Assembly (NCBI GenBank): GCA_001898235.1 | Contig: MKTN01000055.1 | Span: 124,001-188,000, forward strand | Source: Gammaproteobacteria bacterium 39-13 | GTDB taxonomy: Bacteria; Pseudomonadota; Gammaproteobacteria; Berkiellales; Berkiellaceae | DNA: 64,000 bases | Reading direction: 5' to 3' | In this document: piece by piece, positions 35,963-45,572 of the stretch | How the letters are laid out: every line of letters begins with the position of its first letter | Position numbering within the stretch: the first letter of the stretch is position 1 | Translations under genes and position numbers: made by a program | Notes under the pieces: model-generated | Told to the model about the DNA's origin: nothing | Database searches by the model: none | The model's input: only the letters and a program-made list of their open reading frames with translations

Positions 35963-37093
35963 CTATTTATTATTTCTTTTTTGTAACATCAAGACTACAG
36001 GCGACGAACTCAGTTGCTTTATAGTTTTAAATCCTGCTGCCTCATAAGCTCTAATCGCTTGCATATTAGAAAGATCTGGATCAACCAAGCAAGCTTCGAA
36101 GCGAGGCCAAATAAATTCCTTTAACAGTTTTTTAATAGCAGCAACTCCAATTCCCTTCCCTAAGTAAGCTGGTTCTCCAATATAAAGATCAAGCGCTGCT
36201 AATGAGGAAATCGACCCACTCAACGTATACCCTTCTCGAGGAAAATCATGAGCATTATAAAATTGAATATACCCAATTGGTTGCTCGGCGCAATATATCA
36301 AAAACGCAGAAATAGGCTTCTTCTGATTGGCGTTTAGCTTATATCCCTTTACATAGGTGGTATATTTTTCTTGAACATCCTTTAACGTCCAGGATTTATT
36401 TTCACCCCACCAAGAAGCCACGTGCGCTGTATTCATCCACTGTGTTAATAAGCCAAAATGTTCTTCAGTTAAAGGGTGAAGGGACACCTCAGCTCTAACA
36501 TAGTCAAGAAAGGCGTGAGGACGATTTTGCTGAACAAATTGCAAAATATCTGTGGCCGATTGTTGTATCGTTTTATATGTTGTGTCTACTTCAAAATCAT
36601 AATCTGGTGGAGAAATATAAACTTGCTCATATAAAGCGCGTGCTAACCCAACGAATCTGTCTACTCGTTGCTTTTCACGACGCTCACATTCAATAAGATT
36701 ACAAATGATCTTGAACAAAAAAACCGAATTTGCGTGGCACAAAAGAGGGGTATATCGTTGAAATATTTCCCTATTCCATAAAACCTCATCAATAATGAGA
36801 TCATAGCCTTTTTTAACAAAAACCATTAGCGATTCAATCATATCCCAATGTAGTTGATGGGTATCAGGACCTTCAACACGATGAGGAGCGGTTCGACCAG
36901 GCTCAGACTGAACATGCTGATGGAAAAACCATGCTTTGGGTTCATCTTCTAACGCTACAAATTTTTCATCTATCCAATAATTTACAATATGATCAACAGA
37001 ATAATATAAAAAAGGTCGTTCTGATTGACGCATAATTTCTCTAGCGATAACAGATTTTCCAGACGATGAAGTACCATTTAAAAAAATAATCAT
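35963..37093 (-). CDS. Fusion: chloramphenicol-phosphotransferase-like kinase + GNAT (AAC(6')-like) acetyltransferase
   Basis: 376-aa two-domain protein. Residues 1-195 form a P-loop kinase of the CPT family: Walker A GTSSSGKS at 7-14, HWDMIESL, and DLIIDEVL. Residues 200-376 form a GNAT domain of the Acetyltransf_8/AAC(6') kind: WMNTAHVASWW, LDLYIGEPAYLGKGIGVAAIKKLL and NMQAIRAYEAAGF. Both halves resemble drug-modifying enzymes (chloramphenicol phosphorylation, aminoglycoside acetylation), but the natural substrates may be others. It is a single gene ending 31 nt from the convergent TPM gene. No mobile element is near, so it is probably a chromosomal gene and not an acquired cassette. Confidence 0.78.
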   Translation of the reverse strand: MIIFLNGTSSSGKSVIAREIMRQSERPFLYYSVDHIVNYWIDEKFVALEDEPKAWFFHQHVQSEPGRTAPHRVEGPDTHQLHWDMIESLMVFVKKGYDLIIDEVLWNREIFQRYTPLLCHANSVFLFKIICNLIECERREKQRVDRFVGLARALYEQVYISPPDYDFEVDTTYKTIQQSATDILQFVQQNRPHAFLDYVRAEVSLHPLTEEHFGLLTQWMNTAHVASWWGENKSWTLKDVQEKYTTYVKGYKLNANQKKPISAFLIYCAEQPIGYIQFYNAHDFPREGYTLSGSISSLAALDLYIGEPAYLGKGIGVAAIKKLLKEFIWPRFEACLVDPDLSNMQAIRAYEAAGFKTIKQLSSSPVVLMLQKRNNK

Positions 37094-37383
37094 TTGAATG
37101 TCTTTTTAAAAAAGAGGTTATGTTGTTATATGCTGCACAAAAGCTCAGCAGCTCATCAAAATAGAAAAAATTCTTACTCGTCGTGCTCTCGACTATTAAA
37201 TCAAGCTCTTCAAAGTTCTCAATAATAATTGTTGGTATTGTTTAATTATACTCCCTTTTTAACAAATGGGGCATGATTATTCATGATTTCAAATTTGCGC
37301 TCCAGACACGCAAATGTTGGCGCCACTCTCTACTTTCAGTTATGTTAAATAAAGGTAAGCTGACATATCTCGAGATCTAAGCC

Positions 37384-37461
37384 ATGACTTATTTACTCTT
37401 GGCAACTACTTTTTTTATTTTAAGTGTGGGACTCATCTATCTCATCGAAGGTTTAAAATAG
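37384..37461 (+). CDS. 25-aa membrane peptide ahead of kdpF
   Basis: ATG TAG frame encoding a single hydrophobic helix (TYLLLATTFFILSVGLIYL, then IEGLK). It is 5 nt upstream of kdpF and in the same direction. Similar one-helix peptides ending in a conserved acidic-basic tail are found in this position in other kdp operons, so it is probably a real kdp-associated small protein. GAGATC lies about 8 nt before the ATG. The gap 37094-37383 upstream (290 bp) holds presumably the kdp promoter; none was identified with confidence. Confidence 0.55.
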   Translation: MTYLLLATTFFILSVGLIYLIEGLK

Positions 37462-37466
37462 TAATC

Positions 37467-37559
37467 ATGGATATCCTGTATATTATCTCAGGCATAACAG
37501 GGATTTTCTTAATTATTTACTTAATAGTTGCTTTGTTGAAGCCGGAGATCTTTCTGTGA
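37467..37559 (+). CDS. kdpF: Potassium-transporting ATPase subunit F
   Basis: 30-aa single-helix peptide (ISGITGIFLIIYLIVALLKP near its middle and end), with the KdpF-type YLxxALLKPE ending. KdpF stabilises the KdpABC complex in the inner membrane. Its stop (TGA at 37557-37559) overlaps the GTG start of kdpA. Size, sequence and position match the family. Confidence 0.85.
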   Translation: MDILYIISGITGIFLIIYLIVALLKPEIFL

Positions 37560-39319
37560 GTATTTTTTTTCTCTCAATCAATGCTTGGATACAAATTCTT
37601 TTTTTTCTCTTTGTTGTACTCTTATTGGTAAAACCCCTAGGCAGTTATATGGCCAGAGTTTACAACGGTCAGTTCGTTTTATTGGAATATGTCTTAGGTC
37701 CATTAGAAGATATATTTTACAAAATAGCCAAAATTGATCCAACGAAAGAAATGACCTGGCAGCAGTATGCTATCGCTGTCACTATATCAAGTTTTATAGG
37801 TTTTCTTTTTTTGTTTATGCAACTTTGCTTTCAAGCGCATCTTCCATTGAACCCACAGCATTTCCCTAATCTCAGCCCAGATTTAGCCTTTAATACTGCC
37901 ATCAGCTTCATAACTAATACAAACTGGCAAGCTTATACAGGCGAAAGTACCTTAAGCTACTTTAGCCAAATGTCTGGGCTTGCTGTACAAAATTTTCTAT
38001 CTGCCAGCATGGGAATGGCTGTAGCTATTGCATTCATTCGTTCATTCTCCCGAAAGAACACTAAATATATTGGTAATTATTGGGTAGATTGGTTGCGCGG
38101 AAATTTTTACGTACTGCTTCCTCTAGCTCTTATTTGGAGTGTGCTATTGGGTAGTCAAGGTGTCATTCAAAACTTAAATCCTTATACTATTTCAACGCTG
38201 ATTGAACCAACAACAAATGCAGAGCATCAAGTAATAAGCACTCAATTAATTCCTGGCGGTCCTGTTGCATCGCAAATTGCAATCAAACAGTTAGGCACTA
38301 ATGGTGGAGGATTTTTTGGCACAAATTCAGCCTATCCTTTTGAAAACCCTACCCCCTTTTCAAATTTTCTAGAGCTGCTCGCTATTATCCTTATTGCCGC
38401 CTCACTTTGCTACACCTTTGGCATTATGGTGAACGATAAGCGTCAAGGATGGGCAATATTAATTGCGATGACACTTATTTTTGTTCCTTTAATGCTTTAT
38501 GGCGTAAAAAAGGAACAAAGTGGAAATCCCTTATTGAATTCACGCAATGTTGATCAAAGCATTACCCATCATCAATCAGGCGGGAATATGGAAGGTAAAG
38601 AAGTAAGATTTGGTATAGTAAATTCTGTATTATGGGCAAGTACTACGACTGCCACTTCTAATGGTTCTGTCAACTCCATGCATGATTCCTATACTCCGTT
38701 AGGTGGAATGGTTCCACTCATCTTTTTATTACTGAGTGAGATCATTTATGGCGGTGTGGGCTCCGGATTATATGGCATCTTATTATTTGTATTCGTCACT
38801 GTATTCATTGCCGGTCTTATGGTCGGACGCACACCAGAATATCTCGGAAAAAAAATTCAAAGTTTTGAAATTAAAATGGCGTCAATTGCCATTTTTGTCC
38901 CTATCATGGTGCTTTTATTTGGTGCTGCTATTGCGGCCTTAACACCAGCTGGTCAAGCAGGCATTTTGAATCCCGGCGCTCAAGGCTTTAGCGAAATTTT
39001 ATACGCCTTTGCGTCAGCTTCAGGTAATAATGGTAGCGCATTTGCTGGGCTTAGCGTCAACACACCATTTTATAATACTGCATTAGGCATAGTGATGCTT
39101 TTCAGCCGATTCTGGATCATTATTCCCGTATTGGCCATGGCAGGCTCACTTGCTGAAAAGCATTCTATTCCACCTACAAGTGGTACCATGCCCACACACA
39201 ATTTTTTATTCATTTCATTTCTCATTGGCGTTATTTTACTTGTAGGCTTATTGACTTATCTGCCAGCCATCACCTTGGCGCCAATAGCAGAATATTTTCA
39301 ATGGGTACCTCACCGATGA
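37556..39319 (+). CDS. kdpA: Potassium-transporting ATPase potassium-binding subunit
   Basis: 587-aa inner-membrane channel-like subunit that selects K+ for the Kdp pump. Four selectivity-filter regions are seen, such as [30 protein letters not shown] and [13 protein letters not shown]. The GTG start overlaps the kdpF stop and has GGAG 8 nt upstream. About ten membrane helices; the length is slightly above the usual 560. Kdp is normally induced at low K+ or high osmolarity; it starts the ABC part of the operon. Confidence 0.97.
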   Translation: MSIFFLSINAWIQILFFLFVVLLLVKPLGSYMARVYNGQFVLLEYVLGPLEDIFYKIAKIDPTKEMTWQQYAIAVTISSFIGFLFLFMQLCFQAHLPLNPQHFPNLSPDLAFNTAISFITNTNWQAYTGESTLSYFSQMSGLAVQNFLSASMGMAVAIAFIRSFSRKNTKYIGNYWVDWLRGNFYVLLPLALIWSVLLGSQGVIQNLNPYTISTLIEPTTNAEHQVISTQLIPGGPVASQIAIKQLGTNGGGFFGTNSAYPFENPTPFSNFLELLAIILIAASLCYTFGIMVNDKRQGWAILIAMTLIFVPLMLYGVKKEQSGNPLLNSRNVDQSITHHQSGGNMEGKEVRFGIVNSVLWASTTTATSNGSVNSMHDSYTPLGGMVPLIFLLLSEIIYGGVGSGLYGILLFVFVTVFIAGLMVGRTPEYLGKKIQSFEIKMASIAIFVPIMVLLFGAAIAALTPAGQAGILNPGAQGFSEILYAFASASGNNGSAFAGLSVNTPFYNTALGIVMLFSRFWIIIPVLAMAGSLAEKHSIPPTSGTMPTHNFLFISFLIGVILLVGLLTYLPAITLAPIAEYFQWVPHR

Positions 39320-41397
39320 AAACTGAAAAAGGAAATCATTCAGGGAAAAGCCGTCACTTTACTTCACAATCTATTATTCCCTCTTTGTGGTCAGCTATTT
39401 CGCATTTGACGCCAAAATATCTTCTTAATAATCCTGTGATGTTTGTAACCTATATCGGATGTGTATTCACCTCAGGCCTTTATATCCATTCACTTTATGT
39501 GTCAACCAAAGAATCTTCTTCTTTTATTCTTCAAATAGCACTATGGCTCTGGTTTACCGTGCTTTTCGCTAATTTCGCTGAAGCGATGGCAGAAAGAAGA
39601 GGAAAAGCACAAGCTGAAACCTTGAAAAAATCCCGTAAAGAGATCCAAGCTAAAAAAATATCAGATGTTAATGATAGGCGTTATTCTTTAGTTTGTGCCA
39701 CTCAATTACGTCACAATGATATTGTTTTCGTAGAAGCAGGCGATATCATTCCAGGTGATGGACAAGTGATTGCAGGGGTCGCTTCTGTAGATGAAAGTGC
39801 CATTACGGGCGAAAGTGCCCCTGTTATCAGGGAAAGTGGTGCAGATAGAGATTCTGTTACAGGTGGCACGATTATTTTATCAGATTGGCTTGTGATCCGA
39901 ATTACCTCAAATCCTGGTGAAACCTTTCTTGATCGCATGATTTCTTTAGTTGAAGGAGCAAAACGCCAGAGAACGCCAAACGAAATTGCGCTAAGCATTT
40001 TGTTGGCAGGCATGACACTTATTTTTCTTATGGTAGTGATGACACTTTTACCCTATTCTTTTATAACTGTTGAAAAAAGCGGTCATGGTGCCGTTATCAG
40101 TTTGACAATATTAATTTCTCTTTTAATTTGTCTCATTCCTACCACCATTGGGGGTCTTCTTTCTGCTATCGGTATTGCCGGAATGGACAGACTTATTCGC
40201 AATAATGTTATCGCAACTTCAGGAAGAGCCGTTGAGGCAGCTGGAGATGTCAGCATATTGTTGTTAGATAAAACTGGGACCATCACCATGGGAAATCGAC
40301 AGGCTATAGCCTTCTATCCAGCCCAGGGGATATCACTTCAATCATTGGCTGAAGCAGCAGAGCTTTCCTCATTAGCTGACGAAACGCCTGAAGGAAAAAG
40401 CATTGTTCAATTAGCACATCAAAAATATAAAATTAACCCTACTGATATCAATTCGATTCAAGCGACATTCATTCCCTTCTCAGCTGAAACTAGAATGAGT
40501 GGCGTCAAGTTATCAAATAAAGAAATTCTTAAAGGTGCTGTTGATAAGATAGTTGCATATATTCAGCAACATAATGGCTCAGTTGATGAAGTCATTATCA
40601 AAAAAATTGAAGAAATTGCTCGTTCAGGTAGTACACCTCTAGTTGTATCGGACGGAACTAAGATTCTTGGGGCTGTCGAACTAAAAGATGTTATTAAAAC
40701 TGGCATAAAAGAACGCTTGGCAGAGCTTCGCGCCATGGGTATTAAAAGTATTATGATCACCGGTGATAATCCTTTAACTGCAGCAACGATTGGTAACGAG
40801 GCAGGTGTAGACGATTTTTATGCTGAAGCCACACCCGAAATAAAGTTGAAATTGATTAGAAAATATCAAGAAAATGGTCAATTAGTTGCCATGGTGGGCG
40901 ACGGCACCAATGATGCTCCAGCTTTAGCCCAAACGGATGTAGCTGTTGCGATGAATAGTGGGACACAAGCAGCTAAAGAAGCTGCCAATATGGTAGATTT
41001 GGATTCTGATCCTACAAAGCTGATTGAAATTGTCAAAATTGGAAAGCAATTGCTGATGACACGAGGGGCTTTAACTACCTTTAGCATTGCTAACGATATT
41101 GCTAAATATTTTGCCATTTTACCTGCCGCATTTAGCAATACTGTCCCAGGTCTAAAGATACTTAACATTATGCACCTTTCTAGCCCACATAGTGCAATCT
41201 TGTCAGCAGTGATATTTAACGCCCTCATTATTATTATTTTGATCCCGTTGGCACTTAAGGGCGTTAAATATCGTGCTTTAAGTGCTGATAAATTATTATT
41301 AAATAATATAATCATCTATGGTTTAGGTGGAATAATTATCCCTTTTATTGGCATCAAGTTAATTGATATTTTGTTAAATGCCATTGGTTTTATATAG
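39316..41397 (+). CDS. kdpB: Potassium-transporting ATPase ATP-binding subunit
   Basis: 693-aa P-type ATPase. Seen: actuator motif TGESAP, phosphorylation site [12 protein letters not shown] (Asp about residue 315), [10 protein letters not shown] and [24 protein letters not shown]. The ATG at 39316 overlaps the kdpA stop as ATGA, while an in-frame ATG 15 nt earlier lies inside kdpA, so 39316 is chosen; translation is probably coupled. It supplies the energy for KdpA-bound K+ import. Confidence 0.97.
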   Translation: MKTEKGNHSGKSRHFTSQSIIPSLWSAISHLTPKYLLNNPVMFVTYIGCVFTSGLYIHSLYVSTKESSSFILQIALWLWFTVLFANFAEAMAERRGKAQAETLKKSRKEIQAKKISDVNDRRYSLVCATQLRHNDIVFVEAGDIIPGDGQVIAGVASVDESAITGESAPVIRESGADRDSVTGGTIILSDWLVIRITSNPGETFLDRMISLVEGAKRQRTPNEIALSILLAGMTLIFLMVVMTLLPYSFITVEKSGHGAVISLTILISLLICLIPTTIGGLLSAIGIAGMDRLIRNNVIATSGRAVEAAGDVSILLLDKTGTITMGNRQAIAFYPAQGISLQSLAEAAELSSLADETPEGKSIVQLAHQKYKINPTDINSIQATFIPFSAETRMSGVKLSNKEILKGAVDKIVAYIQQHNGSVDEVIIKKIEEIARSGSTPLVVSDGTKILGAVELKDVIKTGIKERLAELRAMGIKSIMITGDNPLTAATIGNEAGVDDFYAEATPEIKLKLIRKYQENGQLVAMVGDGTNDAPALAQTDVAVAMNSGTQAAKEAANMVDLDSDPTKLIEIVKIGKQLLMTRGALTTFSIANDIAKYFAILPAAFSNTVPGLKILNIMHLSSPHSAILSAVIFNALIIIILIPLALKGVKYRALSADKLLLNNIIIYGLGGIIIPFIGIKLIDILLNAIGFI

Positions 41398-41404
41398 GTG
41401 ACAT

Positions 41405-42022
41405 ATGGAAAAGGGAATGATTACAAAACCCCTCTTTACTTCAGTTATCTTTTTAGTTTTATATACGCTATTATTTGGTTTAATATATCCTGGCATTGTG
41501 ACGCTTATCAATCACTCCCTTTTTCCTGAAAAAGCTAAAGGAAGTTTAATTTATCAAAATGGAAAAATAATCGGATCAGAATTTTTGGGACAAGAATTTT
41601 CAGATCCTAAATATTTTTGGAGCAGGCCCTCTGCAACAGATTTCCCCTATAATCCAGCTGCTTCTACTGGCTCTAATTTGTCCTCAGCAAATCCTCTATT
41701 TATAAAAAATGCTGAAAAAAGAATACAGGCATTGCAAAATGCAGATCTTTCTAATAGCAAACCTATTCCCATCGACTTAATCACAACTTCTGGCAGTGGA
41801 TTAGATCCTCATATCTCAGTTGCTGCAGCTTTATATCAAGTGCAACGAGTTGCCAAAAAGCGTCATCTCAATGAAAATATTGTTTTTGAATTAGTTAAAT
41901 CATCTATAGAGCATCGGCAATTTGGCTTCCTCGGTGAATCGAGAGTAAATGTCGTTAAATTAAACATCAAATTGGATCAAATCGGCATAACACATAATGG
42001 AACCGCAAAGACCCGATCCTGA
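41405..42022 (+). CDS. kdpC: Potassium-transporting ATPase subunit C
   Basis: 205-aa protein with one N-terminal helix (PLFTSVIFLVLYTLLFGLIYP) and a periplasmic domain containing GSEFLGQEFSDPKYFWSRPSA and LITTSGSGLDPHIS, the KdpC signatures. AGGTGA precedes the ATG. The 3' end overlaps the start of kdpD by 26 nt. KdpC bridges KdpA and KdpB and is needed for pump assembly. Confidence 0.97.
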   Translation: MEKGMITKPLFTSVIFLVLYTLLFGLIYPGIVTLINHSLFPEKAKGSLIYQNGKIIGSEFLGQEFSDPKYFWSRPSATDFPYNPAASTGSNLSSANPLFIKNAEKRIQALQNADLSNSKPIPIDLITTSGSGLDPHISVAAALYQVQRVAKKRHLNENIVFELVKSSIEHRQFGFLGESRVNVVKLNIKLDQIGITHNGTAKTRS

Positions 42023-43967
42023 ACAGTTATTACGACAAGTAAAGGATGAAACTAAACATCGTGGCAAGCTAAAAATTTTTTTTGGTGCTTGTGCTGGTGC
42101 AGGTAAAACTTTTGCGATGCTTTCTGCTGCCCATGAAAAATATAAAGAAGGCGTAGATGTCATTGCTGGGATCATTGAAACACATGGTCGCATGGAAACC
42201 ATCAAATTGATGGAGGGGATCCCTTCTTTACCTCTACGAAAAATTGAGTATCAGGGCATCACTATCCGCGAACTCGATCTAGACGCAGCTATAGATAGAA
42301 ATCCTAATATTCTCTTAGTGGATGAACTCGCACATACCAATGCAATTGGTTCGCGTCACCCTAAACGTTGGCAAGACGTACAAGAATTACTTGAAAGTGG
42401 CATTGACGTCTATACCACACTGAATGTACAGCATCTTGAAAGTTTAAATGATCTCGTTGCAGATTTTACTGGTATTAGAGTCAAAGAAACGGTACCTGAT
42501 TCAATATTTGATAATGCCGATGAAATCGTACTTGTTGATATTCCTTCTGAAGTCATTTTAGAAAGGTTGCAAGAAGGTAAAGTTTATCTTGGTGAATTTG
42601 CTAAGCAACGAGCGGCGCAGCATTTTTTCAAAATAGAAAATTTAATCGTTTTACGTGAAATAGCATTGCGAAGAACGGCTGAGCGTGTTGATGCACTACG
42701 CGACATATATAAAAAATTCCAAAGCAAAAAACAATCTATTGCTGATAAAATTTTAGTCTGTGTAGGGCCAGGCGTTCTTTCTACAAAACTGATACGCCAA
42801 GCGAAACAGCTTGCATCTAAATTAAAATGTCCTTGGACAGCACTTTATATTGAAAATGATCAACATTATGTCCTCGCCAAAGAAGAACAAGATTTTATCA
42901 AAAAAGCGTTACGTTTAGCAGAACAATTAGGAGCCAAGACAGAATCTTTACAAGAAACTCAAACTGCCGAAGCGATTATTCATTATGCCCAGCAAAACAA
43001 TGTCACAAAAATTATTGTTGGCAAATCAAGAACCCCTCGATGGAAGCACTGGTTTTTAAGATCGTTAGTCAATGACATCATTGATCAAAGCGGTATTATT
43101 GATGTATATGTAATTACTGAAGATACGCCCGCGCCTGCTTTAAAAAAGAAACATTCCACATTTGGTTTATGGTTATCTTTCGTTAATGCAATTTTTGTCA
43201 TTGCTATTTGTACTCTCTTAGGTCTCCCAGCAAGAGAATGGCATATTCCCGAGGCAGTATTGACAATTTATCTAACCGGCATTGTAATCATCGCAATGAC
43301 AGCTGAAAAAGCTTCAGCCTTGTTAGCCGTTTTGTTATCTGCGATTTGCTACAATTTTATCTTTATTCCCCCCTATTACACATTTTACATTCATCGTATG
43401 CGCGATATCGTACTCTTAAGCTTATTATTACTAACAGGGTTGGTCATCAGTATTCATACCTCTCGTTTGCATCAACAAAGTCTCTTTGCAAGACAAAAAG
43501 AAAAATACACGGCTGAACTCTATGATCTCAGCCGGAAATTAGTTATTACACCTAGCAAAACAAAAGTAGCTAGAGTTGCCGCACACCATATCGGAGAAAT
43601 ATTTGATTGCGCAGCAACGATTTGGGTACCTGATAACTTAGGTGATCTCGAGCTGGTTTCTCATCCCGGAATAAAAGCCGAGCTCAAAGAAGAAAGTGTT
43701 GCCCAATGGACTTACAAACATAATCAAATCGCAGGTTTTGGTACAAACACCATGCCAAGCGCTAGAGGATATTATATTCCATTATCTAATGGTGAATCAG
43801 TTTTTGGTGTTCTAGGTATTATTCCTAAAGACAAAAACAAAACCTTTAGTATTGAAGAAATAACGTTGCTAGGATCTCTTGCCATACAAACGGCTTCAGC
43901 ATTAGAAAGAGTGAAAATTGCAGAACAAATGCAAAAAGAAAAAGCTATCCAAAATAAAATATTATAA
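41997..43967 (+). CDS. kdpD: KdpD-type sensor lacking the histidine-kinase domain
   Basis: 656-aa KdpD homologue; full-length KdpD is about 890. Order: KdpD N-terminal domain with Walker A GACAGAGKT at residues 30-38 and Walker B-like LLVDELAHTNAIGSRHPKRW; a USP-like domain from about 250 (ILVCVGPGVLSTKLIRQAK); four membrane helices (DUF4118) from about 390-490; a GAF-like region to about 640. The protein ends at the coil (RVKIAEQMQKEKAIQNKIL) right where the kinase H-box region should begin. No HisKA or HATPase and no kdpE follow. It may sense c-di-AMP or K+ without kinase output, or be a shortened product. Confidence 0.9.
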   Translation: MEPQRPDPEQLLRQVKDETKHRGKLKIFFGACAGAGKTFAMLSAAHEKYKEGVDVIAGIIETHGRMETIKLMEGIPSLPLRKIEYQGITIRELDLDAAIDRNPNILLVDELAHTNAIGSRHPKRWQDVQELLESGIDVYTTLNVQHLESLNDLVADFTGIRVKETVPDSIFDNADEIVLVDIPSEVILERLQEGKVYLGEFAKQRAAQHFFKIENLIVLREIALRRTAERVDALRDIYKKFQSKKQSIADKILVCVGPGVLSTKLIRQAKQLASKLKCPWTALYIENDQHYVLAKEEQDFIKKALRLAEQLGAKTESLQETQTAEAIIHYAQQNNVTKIIVGKSRTPRWKHWFLRSLVNDIIDQSGIIDVYVITEDTPAPALKKKHSTFGLWLSFVNAIFVIAICTLLGLPAREWHIPEAVLTIYLTGIVIIAMTAEKASALLAVLLSAICYNFIFIPPYYTFYIHRMRDIVLLSLLLLTGLVISIHTSRLHQQSLFARQKEKYTAELYDLSRKLVITPSKTKVARVAAHHIGEIFDCAATIWVPDNLGDLELVSHPGIKAELKEESVAQWTYKHNQIAGFGTNTMPSARGYYIPLSNGESVFGVLGIIPKDKNKTFSIEEITLLGSLAIQTASALERVKIAEQMQKEKAIQNKIL

Positions 43968-43985
43968 AGGCTTATGGTAATTGAC

Positions 43986-44015
43986 GTTGCCTCAATAATC
44001 TTTCATTGAGGCAAC
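43986..44015. repeat. Perfect inverted repeat between convergent genes
   Basis: GTTGCCTCAAT (43986-43996) and its exact reverse complement (44005-44015) form an 11-bp stem with an 8-nt loop, between the kdpD stop and the stop of the convergent symporter. It may serve as a bidirectional terminator, but neither side has a clear T-run, so this is uncertain. Confidence 0.55.
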
Positions 44016-44033
44016 TATTGAACACATTAACAA

Positions 44034-45239
44034 TTAGATAGCAGGTTCTTCTACAGATAACACCGCAGCATGCTTTTGATTAACCGCAAGCGTTACACAA
44101 GAATCAGACCAAATATTAATGGCACTCTCTAGCATGTCTAGCAACGCGTAAAAAGGCAAAATAATTCCCATTAAAGTTAATGGAAGATTCATGGTGCTAA
44201 GTAACGCACTGGCAATAAAAAAACATCCCATGGGAACACCAGCATTCCCAATCGCTGCAATGGTTGCAATTCCAATCCAAGTGATCTTTTCTGTGAGGGT
44301 AAAACTCATTCCTTGGCTTTGCGCAATAAACATAACCGTAATTAAGATAAATGCAGCACAAGCATTCATATTGATGCTAGTGCATAAGGGAAAGCTAAAG
44401 CGAGCTACTTTAGGTGCAACCTTCAAGCCTTGTTCAGCACAATCGATAGCTGTTGGTAAAGCAGCACTTGAAGATTTCGAAAAGAAGGCAAAGGAAAGTG
44501 CAGGTAGCATTTTGACAAAAGCTTTGCGTGCAGAAATACCATGCCACCATAAAAATAAAGGTAATATCACAACAGCTTGAATAAGATTTGCAGATAAAAT
44601 AGTAACTAAATACAACCCTATCTTCGAAAATGAAAGTCCTTGTGAAACTTCAACGACAAAAGAAGTCATAAATCCCCAGATAGCAATAGGCATAAAGCCA
44701 ACAATCCATCGTGTCAATTGCATCATGATTTGAAATAAACTTTGCAATAGCTGATGAATGGGTAAACGCTGCTCATGTGGTAACTTGGTGATGCCAACTC
44801 CTATCAAGAGAGAAAGCAACATAATACTGACAACATTTCCTTCTAGAAAAGGTTGTAGTAAATTGCTAGGTACTACTTTTAATAACTCATCAAAATAGGC
44901 AGGAGAGGCAGGTATTTGTTGCCCTTCAATCACCACGGTAATGGCAGGATGGATTGCTTCATAAAGAAGCAACGCTATCGTTGCGGCAATTGTTGTTGTT
45001 AAAATAGTGTAACTGACAATCCTTTTGCCTAAGCGTGATAACGAGTGTTCACCTACGGAAGAAATAGTTGCCAGCAAAGAAAGGCTTATCATTGGCAAAC
45101 TAATCAATTTAAGCAGGCGTACAAAAACTTCTGATACGAGCTCTGATAACTTTAAAATAAAAGGCTGCTGCCACCACCCTGCTATCACTGCAAAAAAGAT
45201 AGCCAGCAAAATCATCCAATAACCGCGTCGATTTAGCAT
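44034..45239 (-). CDS. Dicarboxylate/amino acid:cation symporter (DAACS family)
   Basis: About 401-aa membrane protein with the GltP/DctA fold. Seen: FVRLLKLISLPMISLSLLATISSVG in the N-terminal half, the serine-rich reentrant segment SFAFFSKSSSAALPTAIDC, and CTSINMNACAAFILITVMFIAQ (NM-N-G-like Na+/substrate region). The ATG at 45239 is chosen; a TTG 15 nt earlier is possible, and neither has a strong SD. Substrate is likely glutamate, aspartate, a C4-dicarboxylate or serine/threonine; sequence does not say which. It is convergent with kdpD. Confidence 0.85.
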   Translation of the reverse strand: MLNRRGYWMILLAIFFAVIAGWWQQPFILKLSELVSEVFVRLLKLISLPMISLSLLATISSVGEHSLSRLGKRIVSYTILTTTIAATIALLLYEAIHPAITVVIEGQQIPASPAYFDELLKVVPSNLLQPFLEGNVVSIMLLSLLIGVGITKLPHEQRLPIHQLLQSLFQIMMQLTRWIVGFMPIAIWGFMTSFVVEVSQGLSFSKIGLYLVTILSANLIQAVVILPLFLWWHGISARKAFVKMLPALSFAFFSKSSSAALPTAIDCAEQGLKVAPKVARFSFPLCTSINMNACAAFILITVMFIAQSQGMSFTLTEKITWIGIATIAAIGNAGVPMGCFFIASALLSTMNLPLTLMGIILPFYALLDMLESAINIWSDSCVTLAVNQKHAAVLSVEEPAI

Positions 45240-45572
45240 ATATAGTCTCAACAATATAAATTGAAAGATCTACGCTTCGTACAGGATTGGGGGTAGCCTT
45301 ATTAGCATTAACCCTAAAATCACGTACGGCTTTATTCTTTCATTGCAAGTTTAAGAAAGAAGTTAGTTGCTCAAGAAATCATTAATTAAATAGGTGTATG
45401 TGTCAACTCAGGGTTGACAGCAGCAGGTAGGAAAAAAATGACGATTTAGAAACATGTAGATATGCACCTTTGTGTGTTATAAAAAGTAAAACATATTAAC
45501 TACTCCCCGTCAAGACAATAGGCGATGCCTTGCAGAACTCACCCCACTTAAAGGTATTTTTTGCGATGATTA
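45240..45572. other. Intergenic region containing a GTTGACA inverted repeat
   Basis: This 333-bp gap carries upstream sequence of the leftward symporter. TGTCAAC (45401-45407) and GTTGACA (45413-45419) form a 7-bp dyad with a 5-nt spacer, an operator-like arrangement, though nothing ties it to a known regulator. No convincing ORF is present in it and no tRNA was seen. Confidence 0.4.

Noticed and set aside
43986-44015. Intrinsic terminator for kdpD
   Set aside because: The stem is perfect, but no T-run follows on either strand, so it is reported only as an inverted repeat.
43968-44033. Remnant of a KdpD kinase domain after the stop codon
   Set aside because: The 66 nt before the convergent symporter hold only an inverted repeat; no H-box or kinase sequence in any frame.
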